The notes under the pieces: generated by a model
The model's database searches: none
Told to the model about the DNA's origin: nothing
The model's input: only the letters and a program-made list of their open reading frames with translations
In this document: one piece after another, positions 17,931 to 30,180 of the stretch
How positions within the stretch are numbered: the first letter of the stretch is position 1
Layout: each line of letters opens with the position of its first letter
Source: Curtobacterium sp. ZW137
Lineage (GTDB): Bacteria; Actinomycetota; Actinomycetes; Actinomycetales; Microbacteriaceae
DNA length: 64,000 nucleotides
Reading direction: 5' to 3'
Assembly (NCBI RefSeq): GCF_003762905.1
Contig: NZ_RJKS01000001.1
Coordinates: 186,001 to 250,000 of the forward strand
Program-made: the position numbers and the translations under genes

Positions 17931-19097
17931 GTGACCACGAACCACAACTACCTCGCCGTCATCAAGGTCGTCGGTGTCGGCGGCGGCGGCGTGAACGCCG
18001 TCAACCGCATGATCGAGCTGGGCCTCCGTGGCGTCGAGTTCATCGCGATCAACACCGACGCGCAGGCACTGCTGCTCAGCGACGCCGACGTCAAGCTCGA
18101 CGTCGGCCGCGAGATCACCCGCGGCCTGGGCGCCGGCGCGGACCCCGAGGTCGGCCGTCGTGCCGCCGAGGACCACGCCGAGGAGATCGAAGAGGCACTC
18201 GCGGGTGCCGACATGGTCTTCGTCACCGCCGGTGAAGGCGGTGGGACCGGCACGGGTGGTGCGCCCGTGGTCGCCCGCATCGCGAAGTCGATCGGCGCGC
18301 TCACCATCGGTGTCGTCACGAAGCCGTTCAGCTTCGAGGGCAAGCGCCGCCAGTCGCAGGCCGAGAACGGCGTCGCCGGGCTCAAGGACGAGGTCGACAC
18401 GCTCATCGTCGTGCCGAACGACCGCCTGCTCGAGATCTCCGACCGTGGCATCTCCATGGTCGAGGCCTTCGCGACCGCCGACCAGGTCCTCCTCGCCGGC
18501 GTCCAGGGCATCACCGACCTGATCACGACCCCTGGCCTCATCAACCTCGACTTCGCGGACGTCAAGTCCGTCATGCAGGGTGCCGGTTCGGCGCTCATGG
18601 GCATCGGCTCCTCGCGGGGTGCCGACCGGGCGATCAAGGCCGCGGAGCTCGCGGTGGCGTCGCCGCTGCTCGAGGCCTCGATCGACGGTGCGCACGGCGT
18701 GCTGCTCTCGATCCAGGGTGGCTCGAACCTCGGCATCTTCGAGATCAACGACGCGGCCCGCCTCGTGCAGGAAGCCGTCCACCCCGAGGCGAACATCATC
18801 TTCGGTGCGGTCATCGACGACACCCTCGGCGACGAGGTCCGTGTCACGGTCATCGCCGCCGGGTTCGACGGGGGCGAGCCCTCGTCGCAGGTCAAGGAGC
18901 GTCGCGCGAGCTGGGTCGACCCCGAGGCCGGCGCGACCGTCCCGGTGTCCGGCGCCGGTTCCTCCGCGATCGAGGACTCCACGAGCTCCTCGCCGTCCTG
19001 GGCCTCCTCGGAGCACGAGCCGCCGGCGCAGCGCGCTGCCGACCCGGCCTTCGACGGTGACGACGACGAACTCGACGTCCCCGACTTCCTGAAGTAG
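17931..19097 (+). CDS. ftsZ: Tubulin-like division GTPase FtsZ
   Basis: Forms the Z ring. 388 residues. GTP-binding domain with [15 protein letters not shown], the tubulin signature [13 protein letters not shown] and the T7-loop region [20 protein letters not shown] (synergy aspartates). The variable linker (about 315-375) is followed by the conserved C-terminal peptide [11 protein letters not shown], the docking site for SepF and other partners. GTG at 17931 is set by CCGGAGG ten bases upstream. yggS begins 5 bases after the stop; the laccase-domain gene often found between the two in other actinobacteria is absent. Confidence 0.98.
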   Translation: MTTNHNYLAVIKVVGVGGGGVNAVNRMIELGLRGVEFIAINTDAQALLLSDADVKLDVGREITRGLGAGADPEVGRRAAEDHAEEIEEALAGADMVFVTAGEGGGTGTGGAPVVARIAKSIGALTIGVVTKPFSFEGKRRQSQAENGVAGLKDEVDTLIVVPNDRLLEISDRGISMVEAFATADQVLLAGVQGITDLITTPGLINLDFADVKSVMQGAGSALMGIGSSRGADRAIKAAELAVASPLLEASIDGAHGVLLSIQGGSNLGIFEINDAARLVQEAVHPEANIIFGAVIDDTLGDEVRVTVIAAGFDGGEPSSQVKERRASWVDPEAGATVPVSGAGSSAIEDSTSSSPSWASSEHEPPAQRAADPAFDGDDDELDVPDFLK

Positions 19098-19102
19098 GGC
19101 TC

Positions 19103-19801
19103 TTGTCGGACGCTCGCACGAGCCTCCAGGACCGGCTGTCCACGGTCCGCGACGGCATCGCCGACGCGGCCAGGGCAGCCGGTCGCGCACCCGACGAGCT
19201 CACGCTCGTCGTGGTGACGAAGTACCACCCGGCATCCCTGGTCCGCGACCTCGCCGCGCTCGGCGTGACGGACGTGGGGGAGAACCGCCACCAGGAGGCC
19301 CAGGCCAAGGCGACCGAACTCGCCGACCTGGCGCTCACCTGGCACTTCGTCGGGCAGCTGCAGTCGAAGAAGGCCCGCCAGGTGCGCCGGTACGCGCACG
19401 TCGTGCAGTCACTCGACCGCGACTCCGTCGTGGACGCGTTCGCGCCGACGGAGCAGGAACCCGAACCACCCGTGATCGACGGGTTCGTGCAGGTGAACCT
19501 CACCGACGACCCCGGTCGCGGTGGCGTGCACCCGGACGACGTCGACGCCATGGTGGAGCGGATCGCGGCCACGGGCACGATCGCGCTCCGCGGCGTGATG
19601 GCCGTCGCGCCCCTCGACGAGGAACCCCGTCCGGCGTTCGCCCGGCTCCGCGGGATCTCCGAGCGCGTGCGGCTGATCGTGCCCACCGCGACCGACATCT
19701 CCGCGGGGATGAGCGGCGACTACGCCGAGGCGATCGCCGAGGGCGCGACACACCTGCGGATCGGGACGGCAATCACCGGAAACCGGCCGACTGCGCCCTA
19801 G
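19103..19801 (+). CDS. YggS/PLPBP family pyridoxal phosphate homeostasis protein
   Basis: PLP-binding single-domain TIM-barrel protein that helps keep vitamin B6 and amino acid pools balanced. 232 residues. The PLP lysine is K40 (VVVTKYHPAS), followed by GENRHQEAQAK and the phosphate-binding end SAGMSGDYAEAIAEGATHLRIG. TTG start 5 bases after ftsZ. Conserved neighbour of ftsZ and sepF in actinobacteria. Confidence 0.93.
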   Translation: MSDARTSLQDRLSTVRDGIADAARAAGRAPDELTLVVVTKYHPASLVRDLAALGVTDVGENRHQEAQAKATELADLALTWHFVGQLQSKKARQVRRYAHVVQSLDRDSVVDAFAPTEQEPEPPVIDGFVQVNLTDDPGRGGVHPDDVDAMVERIAATGTIALRGVMAVAPLDEEPRPAFARLRGISERVRLIVPTATDISAGMSGDYAEAIAEGATHLRIGTAITGNRPTAP

Positions 19802-19804
19802 CCT
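19799..19804 (+). promoter_or_regulatory. -10 element upstream of sepF
   Basis: TAGCCT overlapping the yggS stop codon, 42 bases ahead of the sepF ATG. Would give sepF a promoter of its own. Confidence 0.35.
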
Positions 19805-19846
19805 CGAGGCAGGGCATCCACGAGCACGCACACCCCTGGAGGAACC

Positions 19847-20428
19847 ATGGCCGGTCCGTTGAAGAAGACGATGGTCTACCTCGGCCTCGCCGACGAGGAA
19901 CTCGAGTACGAGGACGAGCAGCCGCAGCAGCAGGCACGCGCCCAGCAGCAGCAGCAGCACCACTCCTCGCCCGCCGCGAGCCAGCACGAGGCTCCCGCAC
20001 CGGCCGCCGCGACGCCCGCCCCGGCGGCTCCGGCGCAGCCAGCCCCCGAGGCCAAGGCCCCGCACACCCACCAGCGCGGCGCCCAGGTCACCCCGCTCCG
20101 CCGCTCGCACACGACCGCACAGAAGGCGACCCCGGTCCAGGAAATGAACGAGATCCTCACCGTCCACCCGCGCGAGTACAAGGACGCCCAGTCCATCGCC
20201 GAGAGCTTCCGCGACGGGATCCCCGTCATCATCAACCTCTCGCAGATGACCGAGACCGACGCCCGTCGCATGATCGACTTCGCGAGCGGACTGTCCCTCG
20301 GCCTCTACGGCAAGATCGAGCGCGTCACCAACAAGGTGTTCCTGCTCTCCCCGGCGCACGTCGCAGTGAGCGGTGAGGCGCCCGAGGTAGAGTCCGACAT
20401 CGAGGCGTCCTTCTTCGCCCAGTCCTGA
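19847..20428 (+). CDS. sepF: FtsZ membrane anchor SepF
   Basis: Peripheral membrane protein that ties FtsZ to the membrane in organisms without FtsA. 193 residues. N-terminal amphipathic helix ([16 protein letters not shown]), a Gln/His/Ala/Pro-rich linker (about 24-70, with two runs of Gln) and the C-terminal SepF domain (from about 95: [20 protein letters not shown], then [20 protein letters not shown]). GGAGG six bases before the ATG. Confidence 0.96.
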   Translation: MAGPLKKTMVYLGLADEELEYEDEQPQQQARAQQQQQHHSSPAASQHEAPAPAAATPAPAAPAQPAPEAKAPHTHQRGAQVTPLRRSHTTAQKATPVQEMNEILTVHPREYKDAQSIAESFRDGIPVIINLSQMTETDARRMIDFASGLSLGLYGKIERVTNKVFLLSPAHVAVSGEAPEVESDIEASFFAQS

Positions 20429-20439
20429 GTCGACGCGTC

Positions 20440-20460
20440 CCGTGGTCAACCCGACCACGG
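20440..20460 (+). terminator. Short hairpin after sepF
   Basis: CCGTGGTC (20440-20447) and GACCACGG (20453-20460) form a perfect 8-base-pair stem with an AACCC loop, 12 bases after the sepF stop. No T tract. Confidence 0.45.
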
Positions 20461-20533
20461 TGCGCCGCCCAGGCCCACCCGCCCCGTGCGCGGTGTCACA
20501 CGGCACCGTTCACCCGAGACGAGCGAGCCGCAC

Positions 20534-20830
20534 GTGTCCGCGATCTTCACGATCCTGTACTTCCTCCTCCTGCTGTACTTCTTCGTGCTCTGGGGGCGGT
20601 TCGCGCTCGACATGGTGCAGGCGTTCAACCGCTCGTGGCGTCCTCGCGGCGGCATGCTCGTCGTCGCCGAGGTCGTCTACTCGACGACCGACCCGCCCAT
20701 CCGCGCCGTCCGCCGTGCGCTCCCGCCGCTCCGCATGGGAGCCGTGGCGCTCGACTTCGGCTGGTCGATCGTGATGCTCGTCGTCATCATCCTGATGAGC
20801 ATCGTCCGGGTCATCTCCGCCGCGGTCTGA
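20534..20830 (+). CDS. YggT family membrane protein
   Basis: 98 residues with two hydrophobic segments (about 4-24 and 72-95) around a basic loop. YggT proteins are conserved next to sepF and are thought to take part in division or membrane partitioning; no enzymatic role is known. GTG start at 20534 gives the usual length of about 96-98; no strong ribosome binding site. Confidence 0.88.
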   Translation: MSAIFTILYFLLLLYFFVLWGRFALDMVQAFNRSWRPRGGMLVVAEVVYSTTDPPIRAVRRALPPLRMGAVALDFGWSIVMLVVIILMSIVRVISAAV

Positions 20831-20868
20831 CCTCCCGCACCCGATCCGGCTGGCCACGACACGCGCCA

Positions 20869-20900
20869 CGCCCGGACACGATCACGGATCGTGCCCGGCG
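20869..20900 (+). terminator. Hairpin after yggT
   Basis: CGCCCGG-A-CACGATC pairs with GATCGTG-CCCGGCG around ACG, one bulged base, 38 bases after the yggT stop. Separates yggT from divIVA. Confidence 0.6.
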
Positions 20901-20966
20901 TCGGTGTACGGTGGTCGGGATCGATGCCCGCTCCGGCGGTGCATCCGCACCGGAAGTCGGGCCTGG

Positions 20967-20972
20967 TACATT
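20967..20972 (+). promoter_or_regulatory. -10 element for divIVA
   Basis: TACATT 53 bases before the divIVA ATG; downstream of a hairpin, so divIVA is probably transcribed on its own. Confidence 0.45.
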
Positions 20973-21025
20973 CGGGCCCAACGTTTCGGTTCCACACGTT
21001 CAGCAGTTCTATTGAGGTGACGGCA

Positions 21026-21718
21026 ATGGCTTTGACGCCGGAAGACGTAGTCAACAAGCGGTTCCAGCCGACCAAGTTCCGCGAGGGCTACGACCAGGAC
21101 GAGGTCGACGACTTCCTCGACGAGGTCGTGGTCGAGCTGCGCCGTCTGACCCAGGAGAACGAGGAGCTCCGTCAGCGCCTGCAGGCCGCCGAATCGGCGC
21201 CCAAGCCGGCCGCTGCCGCAGAAGCCGCTCCCGCTCCGACCCCCGAGCCCGAGCCGGAGCCGGCCCCCGTCGCCGCAGCTCCCGAGCCCGCGCCGGTCGC
21301 AGCCGCCGCCCCGACCACCACGGTCCCGGCGGACGAGGACACCGAGGGCACCACGAACCTCCTCACGCTCGCGCGTCGTCTCCACGAGGAGCACGTCCGC
21401 GAAGGCATCGAGAAGCGTGACGCGCTCATCGCCGAGGGCCAGGCCCAGGCAGCGCGCCTCGTCTCCGAAGCGGAGAGCAAGCAGCGCCAGATCATCGCCG
21501 ACACCGAGAACACGAACCGTCAGCGTGTCGCGGTGCTCGAGCAGGAGCAGCGCCAGCTCGAGGGCAAGATCGACGAGCTCCGCACGTTCGAGCGCGACTA
21601 CCGCGCCCAGCTGAAGAGCTACATCCAGGGTCAGCTCAACGAGCTCGACACCTCGTCGGGCACCGAGCAGTCCGGCCTCACCCCCGCGCCGGCCTCGGCG
21701 CAGGGCTTCGGCAACTGA
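21026..21718 (+). CDS. divIVA: Polar growth/division protein DivIVA (Wag31)
   Basis: Coiled-coil protein that marks curved membrane at poles and septa and, in actinobacteria, directs polar wall growth. 230 residues. N-terminal lipid-binding domain (MALTPEDVVNKRFQPTKFRE, GYDQDEVDDFLDEV), an Ala/Pro/Glu-rich linker (about 57-108), a second long coiled coil (about 115-205) and a short polar tail. A GAGG site lies ten bases before the ATG. Confidence 0.96.
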   Translation: MALTPEDVVNKRFQPTKFREGYDQDEVDDFLDEVVVELRRLTQENEELRQRLQAAESAPKPAAAAEAAPAPTPEPEPEPAPVAAAPEPAPVAAAAPTTTVPADEDTEGTTNLLTLARRLHEEHVREGIEKRDALIAEGQAQAARLVSEAESKQRQIIADTENTNRQRVAVLEQEQRQLEGKIDELRTFERDYRAQLKSYIQGQLNELDTSSGTEQSGLTPAPASAQGFGN

Positions 21719-21720
21719 CG

Positions 21721-22407
21721 TTGTCCCAGCAAGACCAACGAGCGAAGGTCAGTGTCCGCGCGATCGCGGCACTGGCCTTCGCCGCTGTCGTGGTGGTGGC
21801 GGCCGACCAGATCGTGAAGGCGCTGGTCGTCGCGAACCTGCCGTACGGGCAGGTCGTGCCGGTCCTCGGCAACGCGCTGCAGTTCCTCTACGTCCGGAAC
21901 CCCGGTGCCGCGTTCTCGTTCGCGGTCAACATGACGTGGGTGTTCTCGATCGTCTCCGCTGCGGTCGTCGTCGCGATCATCGTCTTCGCACGGCGCATCC
22001 ACTCCATGTGGTGGGCGATCGTCCTCGGCATGCTGCTCGGCGGCGCGCTCGGCAACCTCAGCGACCGCCTCTTCCGTGAGCCCGGCTTCGGCCAGGGCCA
22101 CGTCGTCGACTTCATCTCGACGCCGTGGATGATGCCAGCGATCTACAACATCGCGGACTCGTTCATCTGCGTCAGCATGGTGATCTTCGTGCTGCTGGTG
22201 ATCTTCGGGGTCAACCTCGACGGCACCAGGACGGTCTCGGACAAGCGCAAGGGCAAGGGCGGCCTGGAGGCCCGTGGGGACTCCGCCACGGACGCTGCGG
22301 CGACGGCGACCCCGTCGGTCGCGTCCACCGACGCGGCGGACGCACCCCGAGCCTCCAGTCGACCTCATGGCGACCAGCGCGACTCGCTGGGGCACGACGC
22401 AACGTGA
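21721..22407 (+). CDS. lspA: Prolipoprotein signal peptidase LspA
   Basis: Membrane aspartyl protease that removes signal peptides of lipoproteins. 228 residues, longer than the usual 160-180. Four membrane helices; conserved [23 protein letters not shown] and YNIADSFI carry the two catalytic aspartates (in NLSDR and NIADS). TTG start 3 bases after the divIVA stop. The extra 50 C-terminal residues are charged and Ala/Thr-rich; their DNA is bounded by GCCTGGAGGCCCG and CGAGCCTCCAG, the ends of the dispersed hairpin repeat. Confidence 0.94.
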   Translation: MSQQDQRAKVSVRAIAALAFAAVVVVAADQIVKALVVANLPYGQVVPVLGNALQFLYVRNPGAAFSFAVNMTWVFSIVSAAVVVAIIVFARRIHSMWWAIVLGMLLGGALGNLSDRLFREPGFGQGHVVDFISTPWMMPAIYNIADSFICVSMVIFVLLVIFGVNLDGTRTVSDKRKGKGGLEARGDSATDAAATATPSVASTDAADAPRASSRPHGDQRDSLGHDAT

Positions 22408-23333
22408 GCGAGACGCGTTCCCTGCCCGTCCCGGACGGGCTCGCCGGTGAGCGTGTCGACGCCGCCATCGCGAAGCTCCTCGGGTTCAGCCGGTCGTTCG
22501 CGGCCGACGTCGTCGCCGCCGGTGGCGTGCGCGTCGACGGCGTGGTCGTCGAGAAGTCCGACCGTCTGCACGCGGACTCCTGGCTCGAGGTCGAGTGGAC
22601 CCCGAAGGAAGCCCCACGGATCGTGCCCGCGCACGTCCCCGGGATGACGATCGTGCACGACGACGACGACATCGTCGTGGTCGACAAGCCCGTCGGCGTC
22701 GCCGCGCACCCCTCGCCGGGGTGGGACGGCCCGACCGTGCCCGGGGGCCTCGCGGCTGCTGGGTTCACCATCGCGACCTCCGGCGCCGCCGAACGCGCGG
22801 GGATCGTGCACCGGCTCGACGTCGGGACCTCCGGACTCATGGTGGTCGCGAAGACCGAGCTGGCGTACACGAGCCTGAAGCGGGCGTTCAAGGAGCGCAC
22901 GGTCGAGAAGGTCTACCACGCGCTCGCGCAGGGGCACCCGGACCCGACCTCCGGCACCGTCGACGCACCGATCGGACGGCACCCCTCGAGCGACTGGAAG
23001 TTCGCGGTCACCTCGGACGGCAAGCCGAGCGTGACGCACTACGAGACGCTCGAGGCCTTCCGGTCCGCGACCCTGCTCGAGGTGCACCTGGAGACCGGGC
23101 GCACCCACCAGATCCGGGTGCACATGGCGGCCACCCGGCACCCGCTCGTCGGGGACACGATGTACGGGGCCGACCCGGTGCTGGCCGCGGAGCTCGGGCT
23201 GACGCGGCAGTGGCTCGACGCGGTGCGGCTCGGGTTCGCGCATCCCCGGACCGGGGAGTGGGTCGAGTTCCAGGCGTCGTACCCGGAGGACCTGCAGGTC
23301 GCGCTCGACCGCATCCGGAGCGCGTCGGTCTGA
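22404..23333 (+). CDS. RluD-type 23S rRNA pseudouridine synthase
   Basis: Converts uridines of 23S rRNA to pseudouridine. 309 residues. N-terminal S4 domain (about 15-75) and RluA-family catalytic domain with [16 protein letters not shown], catalytic aspartate at about residue 139, and [14 protein letters not shown] overlaps the lspA stop by 4 bases, the usual lspA-rluD pair. Substrate could be the helix 69 sites as in RluD, but paralogues differ in specificity. Confidence 0.92.
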   Translation: MSETRSLPVPDGLAGERVDAAIAKLLGFSRSFAADVVAAGGVRVDGVVVEKSDRLHADSWLEVEWTPKEAPRIVPAHVPGMTIVHDDDDIVVVDKPVGVAAHPSPGWDGPTVPGGLAAAGFTIATSGAAERAGIVHRLDVGTSGLMVVAKTELAYTSLKRAFKERTVEKVYHALAQGHPDPTSGTVDAPIGRHPSSDWKFAVTSDGKPSVTHYETLEAFRSATLLEVHLETGRTHQIRVHMAATRHPLVGDTMYGADPVLAAELGLTRQWLDAVRLGFAHPRTGEWVEFQASYPEDLQVALDRIRSASV

Positions 23334-23396
23334 GGCCGGGCCCGGCCTGGCCCGGGCCGGGGCGGGGGCGCCCCCGGGGCTGGCGTCCCCGTGGGC

Positions 23397-23456
23397 ATCG
23401 AGTGCGCAGTAGGTGCGCGTCAGCCGCGCTCGGGCCGCATCTGCTGCGCACTCGAT
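23397..23456. repeat. ATCGAGTGCGCAG hairpin, copy 1
   Basis: The first 16 bases match the reverse complement of the last 16 at 15 positions. Lies after a G/C-only stretch (23334-23395) that ends rluD. Confidence 0.65.
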
Positions 23457-23510
23457 CCCTCTGAGGGTGGCAGGTCCGCGGAGGGCCCGGCCCCCGGCTG
23501 ATCGAGTGCG

Positions 23511-23560
23511 CAGAAGACGCGGCGTCGGCTGCCCTCGCGCGCCACTCCTGCTCACTCGAT
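23511..23560. repeat. ATCGAGTGCGCAG hairpin, copy 2
   Basis: Starts with the same ATCGAGTGCGCAG and ends with CTCACTCGAT, five bases before the stop codon of the MFS gene. Together with copy 1 it fills the gap between the convergent rluD and MFS genes. Confidence 0.6.
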
Positions 23561-23565
23561 CGGGG

Positions 23566-24996
23566 CTACCTCGTGGACGTGGACGCGGAAGCGGAAGCGG
23601 ACACCGGCGCCGGCGTCGGCGCTGCCGGCTCGGCCGCGGCCGGCTGCCGGCCGGGCAGCAGGAACGCGAGCACCGTCGCGAACGCGGTGATGCCGATCGC
23701 CCACCAGAACGCCTGCTGGAACGCCACCGCAGCTTCGCCGCCGGCGACCGCACCCGCGAGGACCACGGCGAGCACCGCGGTGCCGAACGCCCCGCCGAGC
23801 TGCTGCGCGAGCCGGGTGATCGTGCTCGCGTGCGGCATGTCCGGGCGGTCGAGCCCGACGAAGCCGACCGACATGATCGGGATCATCACGGCTCCGAGGC
23901 CGAGCCCGCGGACCACCAGGACCAGGGCGATCCACCACTGGTTCGTGCTGCCGTCCGCGAAGGCGAACGGGATCGTGGCAACGAGCACGACGGCGAACCC
24001 GACGACGGCGACGACCCGGGCGCCGATCCGGTCGGTCATGCGGCCGGCGAGCGAACGGCTGAGCAGCGAGCCGACGCCCTGGGGGATGAGGAGCAGCCCG
24101 GCGCCGAGCGCGTCGGTCCCGCGGAGCTCCTGGAACGACAGCGGCAGGAGCAGCATGCCGCCGTAGAGCGAGGCGCCCATCAGGAACATCAGCGTGGCGG
24201 CTGCGGCGAGCGGGCGGTGCCGGAGCAGTGCCAGGTCCACCAGGGCTGCGCTCCGTCGACGGGTCGCCCAGAGGACGAACGCGACGAGCAGGACGAGCCC
24301 GGCGCCGAGGGGTGCCCAGACGTCGAACCGGGCGAAGCCGTCCGTCCGGCTGGCGTTGCTCAGGCCGAACAGGATCCCGACGACGGCGGGGGAGAGCAGC
24401 ACCAGGCCGACGACGTCGAGCCGCGCGGTGCCGACAGGACCGTCGGCGGGCATGAACAACCACGCGAGGACGAGGCCGGCGACCGCGAACGGCACGTTCA
24501 CCCAGAACAGCCACTGCCAGTCGGCCGCGCCGAGGATCAGGCCGCCGATGACCGGTCCGAGGATCGGTCCGAGCGCGGTGGGCAGGGAGGCGATCGACAT
24601 CAGCTTGCCGATGTTCCGGCCGCCCGCCGCCTGCATCAAGAGCGTGGTCAGCAGCGGCATCATCGCGCCGGCGCCGATGCCCTGGACGATCCGGAAGCCG
24701 ACCAGGCTCGTGGCGTCCCAGGCGAGCGAGCACAGGACGCTGCCGATCAGGAACACGACGAGCGCGCTCATCCAGAGCCGCCGCCCGCCGATGCGGTTCT
24801 GCAGCCAGCCGACGATCGGGACGGTGACACCCATCGCGAGCAGGTAGCCGGTGCTCACCCACTGGATGGTGTCGACGCTCGTGTGCAGGTCGCGGCTGAG
24901 GGTGTGCAGCGCGACACTGACGATCGTCGAGTCGAACAGCGGTGCCATCGCGCCGACGATCAGCGCGACGGCCAGTCTGGTCAGGTTCTTGTCCAT
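23566..24996 (-). CDS. DHA2-family MFS multidrug efflux transporter
   Basis: Proton-driven exporter of the EmrB/QacA type. 476 residues, about 14 membrane helices. MFS signatures: APLFDSTIVSVAL in helix 1, GWLQNRIGGRRLW between helices 2 and 3, and RIVQGIGAGAMMP in the antiporter motif region. The ATG at 24996 follows GGGAG; a longer frame upstream would run over the tetR promoter and is not credible. Divergent from a TetR regulator 62 bases away, which very likely controls it. Substrate unknown. Confidence 0.92.
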   Translation of the reverse strand: MDKNLTRLAVALIVGAMAPLFDSTIVSVALHTLSRDLHTSVDTIQWVSTGYLLAMGVTVPIVGWLQNRIGGRRLWMSALVVFLIGSVLCSLAWDATSLVGFRIVQGIGAGAMMPLLTTLLMQAAGGRNIGKLMSIASLPTALGPILGPVIGGLILGAADWQWLFWVNVPFAVAGLVLAWLFMPADGPVGTARLDVVGLVLLSPAVVGILFGLSNASRTDGFARFDVWAPLGAGLVLLVAFVLWATRRRSAALVDLALLRHRPLAAAATLMFLMGASLYGGMLLLPLSFQELRGTDALGAGLLLIPQGVGSLLSRSLAGRMTDRIGARVVAVVGFAVVLVATIPFAFADGSTNQWWIALVLVVRGLGLGAVMIPIMSVGFVGLDRPDMPHASTITRLAQQLGGAFGTAVLAVVLAGAVAGGEAAVAFQQAFWWAIGITAFATVLAFLLPGRQPAAAEPAAPTPAPVSASASASTSTR

Positions 24997-25053
24997 GATG
25001 GAGATACGCTCCCGTTTCTTGTTGGCGTCACCGTACTGCGGCGCGTTAAGATA

Positions 25054-25070
25054 CGCAAGTGGATCTTGCG
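25054..25070. promoter_or_regulatory. Inverted repeat over the TetR start, possible operator
   Basis: CGCAAG-TGGAT-CTTGCG overlaps the GTG start of the regulator. AGATACGC also occurs twice in the same gap (25002-25009 and 25049-25056). One of these may be the operator shared by the divergent pair. Confidence 0.35.
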
Positions 25071-25637
25071 AAGACGAGACGGCGCGGTGCGGAGCTCGAG
25101 GCGGCACTGCTCGACGCTGCGTGGCAGGAGCTCGAACGGAGCGGCTACGCGTCCCTGACGTACGAGGCGGTCGCTGCCCGCGCGGGGACCTCGAAGCCCG
25201 TGCTCTACCGGCGGTGGCCCACGAAGGTGGACCTCGTCCTCGCCGCGCTCCAGCACGCCGGGCTGTTCGATCGTCGTACCGTGCCGGACACCGGGACCCT
25301 GCGGGGCGACATGCTCGCAGCGCTCCGGGACTTCAACGACGCGCGGTCCGGGTTCATCACCGTGATCAGCCTCTACCTGTCGAGCATCAACGCGGACACC
25401 GGGCTGACCCCCGCCGACCTCCGCGCACGCCTGATCGGGGACCGGTCGAGCGTCGGCCGGGTGTTCCTGGACCGTGCGGCCGCGCGCGGGGAGATCCCCG
25501 CACGCGACTGGCCCGACGGGCTCACCACGCTGCCGTCCGACCTGATGCGCCACGACCTCGTGATGACGCTGAAGCGGATCCCGGACGCCCGCGTGCTGGA
25601 GATCGTCGACGACATCTGGCTGCCGCTCGTGCGGTGA
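25059..25637 (+). CDS. TetR-family transcriptional regulator
   Basis: 192 residues. N-terminal TetR helix-turn-helix (about 15-55: YASLTYEAVAARAGTSKPVL, then YRRWPTKVDLVLAAL) and a C-terminal ligand domain of the TetR_C type. Divergent from the MFS pump, so it is likely its ligand-relieved repressor. GTG start at 25059 keeps the complete HTH with a normal lead of about 15 residues; the ligand is unknown. Confidence 0.9.
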   Translation: MDLAKTRRRGAELEAALLDAAWQELERSGYASLTYEAVAARAGTSKPVLYRRWPTKVDLVLAALQHAGLFDRRTVPDTGTLRGDMLAALRDFNDARSGFITVISLYLSSINADTGLTPADLRARLIGDRSSVGRVFLDRAAARGEIPARDWPDGLTTLPSDLMRHDLVMTLKRIPDARVLEIVDDIWLPLVR

Positions 25638-25665
25638 GGAATCGGTGAGGAATCGGTGAGGAAGC
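25633..25665 (+). repeat. 11-bp tandem triplication at the tetR stop
   Basis: GGTGAGGAATC, GGTGAGGAATC, GGTGAGGAAGC follow each other; the first contains the tetR stop codon (TGA at 25635-25637). Confidence 0.7.
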
Positions 25666-25727
25666 GCTGAAGGAGCGATGCGGGCGCGGTGAGGGAGTGC
25701 CGCGGCGTGTCTGTCCGCGGTCGCGGT

Positions 25728-25733
25728 TAGGCT
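25728..25733 (+). promoter_or_regulatory. -10 element for dnaE
   Basis: TAGGCT, 39 bases before the GTG of dnaE, whose own ribosome binding site CCGGAGG lies at about 25762-25768. Confidence 0.45.
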
Positions 25734-25772
25734 GTTCGAGTCCCGCAGCAGCTCGTACGAACCGGAGGTTCC

Positions 25773-29306
<3,534 letters not shown>

Positions 29307-29320
29307 CGCCCGCCCCCGCG

Positions 29321-30106
29321 ATGGACGACCGTACGATGCCGGACGCGGCCGCCCTGGCGGCGTTCGGCGTCGCGGGGTCGCGGCTCGAACGGCTCGCCGG
29401 CGGCCGTGGCCTGACGTGGCGCGCCGGGGACGTGGTCCTGCGCCCGCACGACGGCGCGGAGGAGACCGACTGGCGCGCCGAGGTCCTCGCGTCGCTCGAG
29501 CACACGGCGGCGTTCCGCACGCCCCGGCCCGTCGCCACCACCGATGGCAGCTGGCGGTCCGGCCGCTGGGAAGCGTGGGAGTGGCTGCCCGGCCGCGCCG
29601 ACGAGACCCGCGTCGCCGACGTCATCCGCGCGGGCACCGCCTTCCACCGGGCGATCACGCACCTCGACCGACCTGCGTTCCTCGACCGCAAGGACAACGC
29701 CTGGAGTCGCGCCGACCGGATGGCCTGGGGCGAGGCCGAGCTCCCGCCGGACACGACGCTCGACCGGCTCGCGGCGGCGTTCCGTCCCGTCGAGTCACCC
29801 GCCCAGCTCGTCCACGGCGACCTGCTCGGCAACGTGCTCTTCGCCGAGGGCCAACCGCCGGCGATCATCGACTGGCCGCCCTACTGGCGTCCCGCCGGGT
29901 TCGACGCGGCGGTCGCCGCCGTCGACGCCGTGTGCTGGCACCGGGTGGCGGTCAGCGCGCTCGACGCGCTCGGCGACGGCATCGGCGAGTGGCGCCAGCT
30001 GCTCGTCCGCGCCCTCACGTTCCGGATCGCCACCCTGCACCTGCTCGGCTCGTGGGACGCGACCGGCGTCGCGACGCACCGTCCGGTGGTGGACGCGCTG
30101 GTCTGA
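29321..30106 (+). CDS. APH-fold phosphotransferase family protein
   Basis: 261 residues with an aminoglycoside-phosphotransferase-like kinase fold: catalytic loop VHGDLLGNVLF (H165-G-D167) and the metal aspartate in AIIDWPPYWR (D184). It looks like the small actinobacterial TIGR02569-type proteins, whose substrate is not known. The start could be M1 or the ATG six codons later. It follows dnaE by 14 bases and converges on the broken kinase gene. Nothing shows that it inactivates an antibiotic. Confidence 0.8.
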   Translation: MDDRTMPDAAALAAFGVAGSRLERLAGGRGLTWRAGDVVLRPHDGAEETDWRAEVLASLEHTAAFRTPRPVATTDGSWRSGRWEAWEWLPGRADETRVADVIRAGTAFHRAITHLDRPAFLDRKDNAWSRADRMAWGEAELPPDTTLDRLAAAFRPVESPAQLVHGDLLGNVLFAEGQPPAIIDWPPYWRPAGFDAAVAAVDAVCWHRVAVSALDALGDGIGEWRQLLVRALTFRIATLHLLGSWDATGVATHRPVVDALV

Positions 30107-30112
30107 CGGCCT

Positions 30113-30144
30113 GGAGGCCCGGTGCGGGCCCGCCACGGGCCTCC
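30113..30144. terminator. GGAGGCCCG hairpin between convergent genes
   Basis: GGAGGCCCG (30113-30121) pairs with CGGGCCTCC (30136-30144); flanked by CCTCCCGTCCGG. Member of the dispersed repeat family, in a position to end both the APH gene and the minus-strand kinase locus. Confidence 0.65.
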
Positions 30145-30180
30145 CGTCCGGTGTCCGGTCACGTCTCGTTCGGACCTGGG

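Noticed and set aside
23566..25107. Longer MFS protein starting at 25107
   Set aside because: It would extend over the tetR promoter and start with sequence that does not look like a transporter; the ATG at 24996 has a ribosome binding site.
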